Shown here: in pieces, positions 1 to 5,680 of the stretch
Position numbering within the stretch: position 1 is the stretch's first letter
How the letters are laid out: every line of letters begins with the position of its first letter
Assembly: GCA_009784085.1 (NCBI GenBank)
Contig: WRCJ01000088.1
Coordinates: 1-5,680 of the forward strand
Direction of reading: 5' to 3'
DNA: 5,680 bases
DNA from: Oscillospiraceae bacterium
GTDB taxonomy: Bacteria; Bacillota; Clostridia; Oscillospirales; UBA929
The notes under the pieces: model-generated
Database searches by the model: none
Told to the model about the DNA's origin: nothing
What the model saw: the letters and a program-made list of their open reading frames with translations, nothing else
Position numbers and translations under genes: made by a program

Positions 1-621
1 GAAGGATTTGCGCTTGATGGCTTTGCCTTTGGTAACCCAGTTGACAAAAGCGATGGTACAGCCATACACAAAGAACCCGCCCGGCGCCAGCAGGAATACG
101 ATCATGGGGTCAATTTTGCCGGCGGTGATCGCGATCCCAAACCAGGTGCCGGATCCGATGATTTCCCGGATGGAGCCCATGACCAGCAATGCCAGCGTGA
201 AGCCCACGCCCATGCCGATGCCGTCCAGGAAGGATCCCCAAACGCTGTTTTTCGAGGCGAACATCTCGGCCCTGCCTAAAATGATGCAATTGACCACAAT
301 CAGGGGCAGGAAAAGCCCCAAAGCTTTGTCGATATCCGGGAAATACGCTTTTACAATCAGTTGCACGATCGTAACGAAGCCGGCGATAATCACGACATAA
401 CAAGGGATACGGACTTTGTCGGGGATGATTTTTTTCAGCGCCGCGATGGCGATGTTCGAGCAGACCAGCACAAAGGTGGCCGCGATGCCCATGCCGATGC
501 TGTTGCCCGCCATGGTGGAGACCGCCAATGAGGGGCAGGTGCCCAAGAGGAGCACAAACACCGGGTTTTCTTTCAATACCCCGTTGAACAAAACAGAAAG
601 GGAACTCCGCTTTTCCATCAT
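1..621 (-). CDS. rnfE: RnfE, membrane subunit of the Rnf complex (3' end cut off by window)
   Basis: Integral membrane subunit of the Rnf ion-translocating ferredoxin:NAD+ oxidoreductase. The frame stays open to position 1 with no stop codon, giving about 206 residues; family members run roughly 200-230, so only a short tail should be missing. Counting from the ATG at 618, about six hydrophobic segments are visible. Family landmarks are GTCPSLAV (Cys28), RIPCYVVIIA (70-79), PLIVVNCIILGRAE (105-118, Cys111), MGSIREIIG (147-155) and APGGFF (178-183). In known Rnf structures RnfA and RnfE each give two such cysteines to a [2Fe-2S] cluster inside the membrane; both are present here. Two in-frame ATGs adjoin (621 and 618). 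The first makes an ATGA overlap with the rnfG stop; the second lies 7 nt after a GGGG tract, a better ribosome-binding distance, so the true start may be 618. The paralogue RnfA is the alternative, but the position after rnfG points to RnfE. Confidence 0.93.
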   Translation of the reverse strand, partial: MMEKRSSLSVLFNGVLKENPVFVLLLGTCPSLAVSTMAGNSIGMGIAATFVLVCSNIAIAALKKIIPDKVRIPCYVVIIAGFVTIVQLIVKAYFPDIDKALGLFLPLIVVNCIILGRAEMFASKNSVWGSFLDGIGMGVGFTLALLVMGSIREIIGSGTWFGIAITAGKIDPMIVFLLAPGGFFVYGCTIAFVNWVTKGKAIKRKSF

Positions 622-1151
622 GACACCCCTTTCGCGATCGCATAGGCTTCCCCGGCCAGGCGCAACGCCGATTTCAAGGCGCCGGACGTAATCGTCGCGC
701 CGGTGATGCCGTCCACCGAGTCAGGGTCCGCACTGCCAATATACTTGCGCAGATAGGCTTCCTCCCCTATCTTCGAGCCTAGGCCCGGCGTCTCGTTATG
801 ATCAAATACCGTGATCCCCACCACGTCCCCGTCGGCGCCAACGCCTATCATAAAGGTCACCGGGCCGCCATACCCGCTTCCGGCGGCGCGGACGACATAT
901 CCGGCCCCGTTATCCGCTTTATATACCTCGGCCACGCCTTCCGGGTAGGGGGCCACGATTTCCGTGAAGCTTTCCGCCCCTTCCAGGACAAAGGCGCGGG
1001 CCTCATTCGCGGCGTCTATCTCCCCTTGCCTGATGGCAGGTTCGGTCATCTGATACACGCCCGCCAGGGCAACGGTAAAAATCACGCTGATCGCCAGCAA
1101 TATGACCACGGGTCCGACCATCCCGTCCCTAAAACGATTCCACGCCGTCAC
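618..1151 (-). CDS. rnfG: RnfG, FMN-binding subunit of the Rnf complex
   Basis: Electron-carrying subunit of Rnf, with one N-terminal membrane anchor (about residues 12-33) and an extracytoplasmic FMN-binding domain. The 177 residues contain HNETPGLGSK (118-127) and GITGATITS (148-156). The latter is the flavinylation motif, in which the Thr of (S/T)GAT, here Thr153, carries FMN through a phosphoester bond in studied RnfG proteins. Attachment needs the flavin transferase ApbE, which is not in this window. The start is a GTG at 1151, chosen because GGGAGGTG lies 7 nt upstream and because it gives a GTGA overlap with the rnfD stop. The gene ends TCATGATGG, where its TGA overlaps the start of rnfE. 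The length is slightly below that of proteobacterial RnfG but normal for clostridial-type proteins. NqrC is related, but the neighbours rnfC/D/E settle the call. Confidence 0.95.
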   Translation of the reverse strand: MTAWNRFRDGMVGPVVILLAISVIFTVALAGVYQMTEPAIRQGEIDAANEARAFVLEGAESFTEIVAPYPEGVAEVYKADNGAGYVVRAAGSGYGGPVTFMIGVGADGDVVGITVFDHNETPGLGSKIGEEAYLRKYIGSADPDSVDGITGATITSGALKSALRLAGEAYAIAKGVS

Positions 1152-2086
1152 GGTTTAGCACCTCCCAAAGCTTTCAGCCCACAAAGCCTGTCTAAATGGG
1201 GCGAAACGATATTCATGATCAGGATAGCGAAACTGACGCCTTCGGGATACCCGGCATATAGCCGGATTGCTACGGTGATCAGGCCGCAACCCAACGCGAA
1301 AATGGCTTTCCCCCGCTCCGTGGTGGGGGACGTGGTGTAGTCGGTGGCCATGAAGGCCGCGCCCAGCACCAAGCCGCCACTCAGCAGCTGATGCAACGGG
1401 TCGGCGCCCAAAGCAAGGCTGGCCAGCATCACCGTGCCCATGAAAATCAGGGGGATCGTCGGTGTGATAATCTTTCGGATAAATAGATATACGCATCCCA
1501 GCAATAAGGCCAGCGTACAGGTTTCGCCCAGCGAGCCCCCTATCACGCCCAGGAACATGCTCATATAAGGGTAGGAGGCGGCCCCGGCGGTGACCCCGGC
1601 CACAAGGGGCGTCGCGCCGGATAGGGCGTCGGTACCCGTACCCGCTAACGCCGGGATCGCCCAATTGGTCATGGGACCCGCGAAGGAGATGAGCAGGACG
1701 ATTCGCCCGACAATGGCCGGGTTGGCGAAGTTCTTACCAAGGCCCCCAAAGAGCTGCTTCACCACGATAATGGCGGTAATGCATCCAATAAACGCCATCC
1801 AGAACGGCAGCGTGACCGGGAGGTTGAAGGCCAGGAGTAGGCCGGTCACCGCCGCGGAAAAATCGAAGAGCGTTTTGCTCTGTTTCGTCACCAGGCGGTA
1901 AACATATTCCAACAGCATGCACGATGCGACACAAAACAGGCTGAGGAGCAGGGCCCGCAAGCCGAAGATCACCGTGGCCGCAATCAAGGCGGGCGTCAAC
2001 GCGATCAGGACGTCCAGCATGATATTCCGGGTGGCTGTTTTTGCCCGAAAATGGGGCGAAGAACTAATGATCAGTCTCTGTTCCAT
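1148..2086 (-). CDS. rnfD: RnfD, flavin-carrying membrane subunit of the Rnf complex
   Basis: Membrane subunit of Rnf that takes part in electron transfer across the membrane and ion pumping. The 312 residues contain about nine or ten hydrophobic segments. Conserved landmarks are SSSPHFRAKTATRNIMLDVLIAL (from residue 8), GGLGKNFANPAIVGR (114-128), LSGATPL (155-161), ATDYTTSPTT (247-256) and YPEGVSFAILIMN (280-292). Thr159 in SGAT matches the residue covalently bound to FMN in characterised RnfD/NqrB proteins. The ATG at 2086 is preceded at 7 nt by a GGGGGG tract inside an AGGAAGGGGGGAA region, a strong ribosome-binding site lying within the end of rnfC. The gene overlaps rnfC by 23 bases and rnfG by 4. 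NqrB is the nearest relative, but it is longer and the surrounding rnf genes exclude it. Confidence 0.96.
   Translation of the reverse strand: MEQRLIISSSPHFRAKTATRNIMLDVLIALTPALIAATVIFGLRALLLSLFCVASCMLLEYVYRLVTKQSKTLFDFSAAVTGLLLAFNLPVTLPFWMAFIGCITAIIVVKQLFGGLGKNFANPAIVGRIVLLISFAGPMTNWAIPALAGTGTDALSGATPLVAGVTAGAASYPYMSMFLGVIGGSLGETCTLALLLGCVYLFIRKIITPTIPLIFMGTVMLASLALGADPLHQLLSGGLVLGAAFMATDYTTSPTTERGKAIFALGCGLITVAIRLYAGYPEGVSFAILIMNIVSPHLDRLCGLKALGGAKP
1159..1166 (-). promoter_or_regulatory. Ribosome-binding site of rnfG
   Basis: GGGAGGTG on the minus strand, within the last codons of rnfD and 7 nt before the GTG at 1151. It is a near-consensus Shine-Dalgarno sequence and supports the non-ATG start of rnfG. 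Confidence 0.75.
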
Positions 2087-3422
2087 CAGGCTTCCCCCCT
2101 TCCTTGGCGTTTTCCTTAGCGTCCGCGGCCTTCAACCTGGCCTTGGACAGCCGGTTGGTATGGGTCAGGTCGCGCCTGGCGGGACAGACGTACGCGCAGC
2201 AGCCGCACTCGAAACAAAGGCTGACCTTGGTAGCGCGCAGGCCGTCCATATCCTCGCGGTCGAAAGCGTCATCGATTTTCAGGGGCATCAGGTTTATCGG
2301 GCAGGCCCAGGCACAGCGGCCGCAGCGGATACAAGCGGTCTCTTCATAGTTTTTCACCTCGTCCGGCCCAAAAAACAGAAGGGAGTTGCAATTCTTGACC
2401 ACGGGGTATGCCAGGTCGTACACGGCGAGGCCCATCATGGGGCCGCCATACACAACCTTTTTTAGTTCCCCTTTTGCCCCGCCGCAGTATTCCAGTACCG
2501 CGCTGATGGGCGTCCCTATGGAGACCAGAAGGTTTTTCTTTCGCGTTACCGCGCCGCCGTCCACCGTGACCCGCTTGTTGATCAGCGGGACCCCGGTGCG
2601 GAGATAAGCGGCCAAAGCCGCGGCCGTCGTGACATTGACAACGATAACGCCCACATCGGCGGGTAACTTGCCCTCTGGCACGATCCGCCCCGTCGTCTCA
2701 TAGATCAAAACCTTTTCCGCTCCCTGGGGGTATTTGCTCTTGAGCTTGCAGACGTTGACGGAATCGTCATTTCGAAACAATTCCGCCATCGCTTGCATAG
2801 CCTCGGGTTTGTTGTCCTCGATGCCGATCACGCAACGCGGGATCTCGATGTATTTCATGATGGCCTTGATCCCGGCGAGGACATCCTCCGGCTCTTCCAT
2901 CATTGTCCTGTAGTCGGAGGTGATGTAGGGCTCGCATTCCGCGGCGTTGATGAGCAGGGTATCCACCTGGCCGGGGTTGGGGGGGTTCAGTTTGACGTGG
3001 GTTGGGAAGCCAGCGCCCCCCAAGCCCACCAAACCCGAGGCCCTCACGGCTTCCAGGAACCCAGCCTTGTCATGTACCGCGGGCGGCTTGCAACTTTCGT
3101 GGAAAACCTGTTCCGGGTCGGCTTCCATGATGACGGCCCGGCTTCGGTCGCCGTTGGGCATGATGATTTCATCGATTTTCAGCACGGTCCCCGAAACGCT
3201 TGCATGGACCGGGGTGCTGAAATACGCATCGCCGCCGCCGATGACCTGCCCGGCTTTCACGGTTTCGCCTTTTTTTACCAGCACGTCGCATGGCGGCCCC
3301 ATATGCTGTGACATGATAATGCTCACGGTTTTCGGCACAGGCATCATCTCTGTCGGCATATCCCTTGTATGCTTGCGGTGCGACACAAAGAGACCCCGCA
3401 ATGGTTTTTTCCGCATATTCAT
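2064..3422 (-). CDS. rnfC: RnfC, NADH-binding iron-sulfur subunit of the Rnf complex
   Basis: Cytoplasmic-side subunit of Rnf that binds NAD(H) and FMN and passes electrons through two [4Fe-4S] clusters. From the ATG at 3422 it is 452 residues, close to the family norm of about 440. Domains in order: an N-terminal biotinyl-like region with MPVPKTVSIIMSQHMG (27-42), a flavin/NADH Rossmann region with GLVGLGGAGFPTHVK (130-144), INAAECEPYITSDYR (158-172) and KYPQGAEK (230-237), an SLBB-type domain (about 255-325), GGPMMG (326-331), and two ferredoxin-type motifs with Cys364/367/370/374 and Cys403/406/409/413. The frame is open upstream to 3497, but that part lies inside hppA and does not resemble RnfC, so the start is set at 3422 (ATGA overlap with the hppA stop) or 3416. 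No purine-rich ribosome-binding site precedes either ATG, which suggests initiation by coupling to hppA translation. The tail after the clusters is short, lysine-rich and charged. Confidence 0.96.
   Translation of the reverse strand: MNMRKKPLRGLFVSHRKHTRDMPTEMMPVPKTVSIIMSQHMGPPCDVLVKKGETVKAGQVIGGGDAYFSTPVHASVSGTVLKIDEIIMPNGDRSRAVIMEADPEQVFHESCKPPAVHDKAGFLEAVRASGLVGLGGAGFPTHVKLNPPNPGQVDTLLINAAECEPYITSDYRTMMEEPEDVLAGIKAIMKYIEIPRCVIGIEDNKPEAMQAMAELFRNDDSVNVCKLKSKYPQGAEKVLIYETTGRIVPEGKLPADVGVIVVNVTTAAALAAYLRTGVPLINKRVTVDGGAVTRKKNLLVSIGTPISAVLEYCGGAKGELKKVVYGGPMMGLAVYDLAYPVVKNCNSLLFFGPDEVKNYEETACIRCGRCAWACPINLMPLKIDDAFDREDMDGLRATKVSLCFECGCCAYVCPARRDLTHTNRLSKARLKAADAKENAKEGGKPDGTETDH
2094..2099 (-). 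promoter_or_regulatory. Ribosome-binding site of rnfD
   Basis: A run of six G on the minus strand, in the context AAGGAAGGGGGGAAGC and 7 nt before the ATG at 2086. It lies within the 3' end of rnfC, so rnfD has its own strong site even though it overlaps rnfC by 23 bases. Confidence 0.6.
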
Positions 3423-5470
3423 CGCAGGAACAACGGCAGGAACGTGACCGCGACAATGGTCATCAGCTTGATGAGGATGTTCATCGACGGGCCGCAAGTA
3501 TCCTTAAACGGGTCGCCCACAGTGTCTCCCACGACCGCGGCCTTGTGCGGGTCGCTGCCCTTCCCGCCGTGGTTCCCCTCTTCGATATACTTCTTCGCGT
3601 TATCCCAGGCGCCGCCCGCATTGGCCATCGTGACAGCCAGCAACACGCCGGTGAGCACCGCGCCGGCAATGAAGCCGCCGAGCATGGCCGTGTCGATCAA
3701 GCCGAGCACGATGGGGCATGCAACAGCCAGGAGGCCGGGGATGATCATCTCGCGCAGGGCCGCTTTGGTGGAAATGTCAACGCATTTCGCATAGTCGGGC
3801 TTGGAGGTTCCCGCCATGATGCCCTTGTCCTTCTTGAACTGGCGGCGCACCTCCTCGATCATCTGGAAAGCGGCCTTGCCGACCGAACGCATGGTCCTGG
3901 CGGCAAAGAAGAACGGGAGCACGCCGCCCAGCAACAAACCGACCACGACGGTTGGCTGGAGCAGGTCTATCGCTTTGAGACCCGCTATTTCCGCATAGGA
4001 AGCAAAGAGCGCGAGCGCCGTCAGCGCGGCCGATCCAATCGCGAAACCCTTGCCGATGGCCGCGGTTGTGTTGCCCACGCTGTCGAGCTTGTCGGTGATC
4101 TCACGGACTTCGTGGGGCAAATCGGCCATTTCGGCAATGCCGCCCGCGTTGTCGGAAACAGGGCCGTAGGCGTCGACGGCGACGACCATGCCCGTGGTGG
4201 AAAGCATGCCGACCGCCGCGAGCGCGATGCCGTAAATGCCGGCGCAGGTAAACGAAAGGAAGATGCCGATGGCGATGATGAGGATGGGGATAACGGTGGA
4301 CGTCAGGCCGACCGCGAACCCGTCGATGATGGTGGTGGCGGGGCCGGTTTCGGCCTGTTTGGCAATGCCCTTGACCGCTTTATAGTCGGCCGACGTGTAG
4401 CGTTCGGTGACGGCGCCGATGGAAACGCCGACGATAAGGCCCACCGCGACGGCGCCAAAGGCGCCGATCCCGCCAAAGCTGCCGTTCCCGCCGAAAAGCT
4501 CGCCGAAGAAGGCCATGTCCGGGCCGAACATGACGCGGCTCAAGAAGAAGGTCGAGACAAGCACGATGGCGCTACTGATGTACGTGGCCATATTTAAGGA
4601 GGAAGCGGGGTTTTTCACCTTCTTGCCGCCCACCATAAATACCGCGACGACCGACGCCAACACGCCGATGCCGGCGATTAGCATCGGGAATATGATGCCT
4701 TGGAAAAGCGCCCCTTTGTTCGCAATCGTGACCGCCAAAACCATGGCGGAGAGGATGGAACCCACATAGCTTTCGAACAGGTCGGAACCCATGCCCGCGA
4801 CGTCGCCGACATTGTCGCCCACGTTGTCCGCGATGACAGCCGGGTTGCGCGGGTCGTCTTCGGGGATGCCCGCCTCGACCTTGCCCACAAGGTCGGCGCC
4901 CACATCGGCGGCCTTGGTATAAATGCCGCCGCCCACGCGCCCGAACAGCGCGATGGAGGATGCGCCCATGCCGAACCCCACGACCAGCTCGGCGGCTTTT
5001 CCAGCGTCATATGCAAAGACCTGGTGGAAAATAAGGAAAAGGGTGCCCAGGCCCAGAACGCCGAGGCCCACAACGCAAAGGCCCATTACCGCGCCGCCGC
5101 GGAAAGCGATTTTCAGCGCGAGGTTCATTTCTTTTCGCGCGGCGGCCGCCGTACGGACGTTGGCTTTTGTGGCCGCGCGCATACCGAATATGCCGGCGAG
5201 CATCGAGAATATCGCCCCGACCAGGAACGAAACCGCCGTTTCGATGGAGATGAGCAGCAAGAGGATGACGAACATCGCCGCCGCGAAAATGGCGATCACA
5301 CGGTACTCCCGCTTGAGGAAAGCCATGGCGCCCTCGCGGATGTAGGACGCGATTTCACGCATCCGGTCGTTGCCTTCCTCGTTCTTGTTGATCCAGCCGG
5401 CGATGGCGAACGCGGCGCACAACGCCACGACGCCCGTGATAGGGACTGCGAGCATGTAGATGAGATCCAT
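3419..5470 (-). CDS. hppA: HppA, K+-dependent membrane pyrophosphatase, probably Na+-pumping
   Basis: Integral membrane pyrophosphatase that couples hydrolysis of pyrophosphate to outward pumping of Na+ and/or H+. The 683 residues fit the family (about 650-750, 16 membrane helices). Catalytic motifs are intact: DVGADLVGKVE (189-199), EDDPRNPAVIADNVGDNVGD (204-223), DAYGPVSDNAGG (433-444) and GDTVGDPFKDTCGPSMN (648-664). Ala470 and Gly473 in GNTTAAIGKG replace the Lys and Thr of K+-independent enzymes, which marks the K+-dependent class. Glu233 in SDLFESYVG sits where Na+-transporting members carry a key Glu; plant-type H+ pumps have Gly there and a Glu shifted by one helical turn. Na+ transport is therefore likely but not proven, and a dual Na+/H+ pump is possible. 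The ATG at 5470 was chosen because it lies 11 nt after AAGGAG; an in-frame GTG at 5482 overlaps that site and is unlikely. It is the first gene of the operon, and its TGA overlaps the rnfC start. Confidence 0.97.
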   Translation of the reverse strand: MDLIYMLAVPITGVVALCAAFAIAGWINKNEEGNDRMREIASYIREGAMAFLKREYRVIAIFAAAMFVILLLLISIETAVSFLVGAIFSMLAGIFGMRAATKANVRTAAAARKEMNLALKIAFRGGAVMGLCVVGLGVLGLGTLFLIFHQVFAYDAGKAAELVVGFGMGASSIALFGRVGGGIYTKAADVGADLVGKVEAGIPEDDPRNPAVIADNVGDNVGDVAGMGSDLFESYVGSILSAMVLAVTIANKGALFQGIIFPMLIAGIGVLASVVAVFMVGGKKVKNPASSLNMATYISSAIVLVSTFFLSRVMFGPDMAFFGELFGGNGSFGGIGAFGAVAVGLIVGVSIGAVTERYTSADYKAVKGIAKQAETGPATTIIDGFAVGLTSTVIPILIIAIGIFLSFTCAGIYGIALAAVGMLSTTGMVVAVDAYGPVSDNAGGIAEMADLPHEVREITDKLDSVGNTTAAIGKGFAIGSAALTALALFASYAEIAGLKAIDLLQPTVVVGLLLGGVLPFFFAARTMRSVGKAAFQMIEEVRRQFKKDKGIMAGTSKPDYAKCVDISTKAALREMIIPGLLAVACPIVLGLIDTAMLGGFIAGAVLTGVLLAVTMANAGGAWDNAKKYIEEGNHGGKGSDPHKAAVVGDTVGDPFKDTCGPSMNILIKLMTIVAVTFLPLFLR

Positions 5471-5481
5471 TGTCTGTGTCA

Positions 5482-5487
5482 CTCCTT
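5482..5487 (-). promoter_or_regulatory. Ribosome-binding site of hppA
   Basis: AAGGAG read on the minus strand, inside a longer purine run (AAGAAGGAGTGA). The distance to the ATG at 5470 is 11 nt, slightly long but workable. Its last G is the first base of the in-frame GTG at 5482, which rules that codon out as a natural start and decides the start of hppA. Confidence 0.7.
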
Positions 5488-5502
5488 CTTCTTATTACTT
5501 TT

Positions 5503-5514
5503 ATGTAAATACAT
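5503..5514. repeat. 12-bp palindrome in the hppA leader
   Basis: ATGTAAATACAT on the plus strand: perfect 5-bp arms (ATGTA/TACAT) around AA. It lies about 15 nt upstream of the ribosome-binding site. It could be a small operator or a weak RNA hairpin, but the arms are short and AT-rich, so chance is quite possible. Confidence 0.3.
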
Positions 5515-5533
5515 TACACGCAAACTGTATCGG

Positions 5534-5556
5534 CAGCTCGCCAATCAGCACGCCAA
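5534..5556 (-). repeat. Tandem 11-bp direct repeat in the hppA leader
   Basis: On the minus strand TTGGCGTGCTG (5556-5546) is followed after one base by TTGGCGAGCTG (5544-5534). The two copies match at 10 of 11 positions with a 12-bp period, about one turn of the helix. It lies 30-52 nt downstream of the inferred transcription start and is more GC-rich than the surrounding leader. It could be a binding site for a repressor or an RNA-binding regulator, or a chance duplication. Confidence 0.5.
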
Positions 5557-5592
5557 CAACTGTGAGAAACCCATATTCGCCGAAATTCCCTC

Positions 5593-5619
5593 ATTATAAT
5601 TGTACATCATTTTTGTCAA
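5593..5619 (-). promoter_or_regulatory. Sigma70-type promoter of the hppA-rnf operon
   Basis: On the minus strand a perfect TTGACA (5619-5614) is followed by a perfect TATAAT (5598-5593). The spacer is 15 bp, or 16 if the overlapping TTTGAC is used, so it is shorter than the ideal 17. An alternative pair, TTGCTT with TACAAT at 16 bp, overlaps the same stretch. A-tracts upstream (5634-5647) could act as an UP element. Transcription would start near 5586 and leave a leader of about 116 nt before hppA. No other promoter-like sequence stands out, and the overlapping junctions downstream leave no intergenic space for one. Confidence 0.6.
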
Positions 5620-5629
5620 AAAGCAATAT

Positions 5630-5680
5630 CTATTTTTTATTTTTTTTGGACTCTTGAGCATATGCATTTTTTATGGCGCC
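5630..5680 (-). CDS. Possible C-terminal tail of an upstream gene (partial)
   Basis: Read leftwards from the window edge, one frame stays open for 16 codons and ends at TAG (5632-5630). It encodes GAIKNAYAQESKKNKK. A short lysine-rich tail is a plausible protein end, and it would put a same-strand gene about 160 bp upstream of hppA, just before the promoter. The poly-lysine part comes from A-tracts that could equally be noncoding DNA, and the piece is too short for a family call. No terminator hairpin follows the stop. Confidence 0.22.
   Translation of the reverse strand, partial: GAIKNAYAQESKKNKK

Noticed and set aside
110..643. Minus-strand open frame of 177 codons overlapping rnfE
   Set aside because: It is in a different frame from the conserved RnfE sequence, and its His/Arg/Gly-rich translation matches nothing. 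The RnfE frame explains the region.
3423..3497. N-terminal extension of rnfC upstream of 3422
   Set aside because: The frame is open, but these 25 codons lie inside the conserved C-terminus of HppA, and their translation does not resemble the RnfC N-terminus.
3365..4597. Long plus-strand open frame (410 codons) opposite hppA
   Set aside because: It lies antisense to the conserved hppA coding sequence. Its translation is rich in His, Asp, Gly and Arg with no recognisable domain, which is typical of the complementary frame of a GC-rich gene.
5471..5482. GTG start of hppA at 5482
   Set aside because: The codon overlaps the AAGGAG ribosome-binding site, leaving no spacing. The ATG at 5470 fits the site and the usual family N-terminus.
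4700..5599. Plus-strand open frame (299 codons) opposite the start of hppA
   Set aside because: It is an antisense shadow of hppA with low-complexity charged composition and no ribosome-binding site or family resemblance.
5540..5600. Fluoride riboswitch in the hppA leader
   Set aside because: It was considered because fluoride inhibits pyrophosphatases. A GGCGAAT stretch is present, but the expected GGCGATGG-like start and the paired stem and pseudoknot partners are not visible.
5631..5647. T-rich run on the plus strand as a rho-independent terminator
   Set aside because: No GC-rich hairpin precedes it on the plus strand and no plus-strand gene leads into it. It fits better as A-tract DNA upstream of the hppA promoter.
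5673..5680. ATG at the right edge as a divergent plus-strand gene start
   Set aside because: Only eight bases are in the window, and no ribosome-binding site precedes the ATG.

Overview
The window is one end of a tightly packed bacterial operon read entirely from the minus strand. It starts near position 5590 and runs leftwards off the window at position 1. In transcription order it holds hppA (membrane-bound, ion-pumping pyrophosphatase), rnfC, rnfD, rnfG and an rnfE cut by the window edge. All five are identified from family sequence features: the pyrophosphate-binding Asp motifs of HppA, the two Cys clusters of RnfC, the covalent-flavin threonine motifs of RnfD and RnfG, and the membrane cysteines of RnfE.

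The organism is probably an anaerobic, fermentative or acetogenic bacterium. The order C-D-G-E, with rnfC first, is the rnfCDGEAB arrangement of Clostridia and Thermotogae; Proteobacteria use rnfABCDGE and Bacteroidetes rnfBCDGEA. The genes are GC-rich and the promoter region is clearly AT-rich. A GC-rich clostridial-type Firmicute is a reasonable guess, but the phylum cannot be fixed from this window. rnfA and rnfB would be expected just beyond position 1.

Layout: 5680-5471 is an AT-rich control region. It has a sigma70-type promoter, a leader of about 116 nt with a near-perfect tandem 11-bp repeat and a 12-bp palindrome, and an AAGGAG ribosome-binding site. It may also carry the last 16 codons of an upstream gene at the window edge. 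hppA covers 5470-3419, rnfC 3422-2064, rnfD 2086-1148, rnfG 1151-618, and rnfE 621 to beyond 1. Every junction overlaps (4, 23, 4 and 4 bases), so there is no room for an intergenic terminator or promoter, and translation is probably coupled throughout.

How the genes may work together: Rnf oxidises reduced ferredoxin with NAD+ and pumps Na+ or H+ out. HppA pumps cations using pyrophosphate. HppA has the Ala/Gly pair typical of K+-dependent enzymes and a Glu in the position associated with Na+ transport. If both pump Na+, pyrophosphate released by biosynthesis and the ferredoxin/NADH redox couple would feed one shared ion gradient, and either pump could drive the other backwards. The joining of hppA to rnfC by a 4-base overlap without a visible Shine-Dalgarno is the most noteworthy point. 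No mobile element, CRISPR array, RNA gene or unknown system was found.
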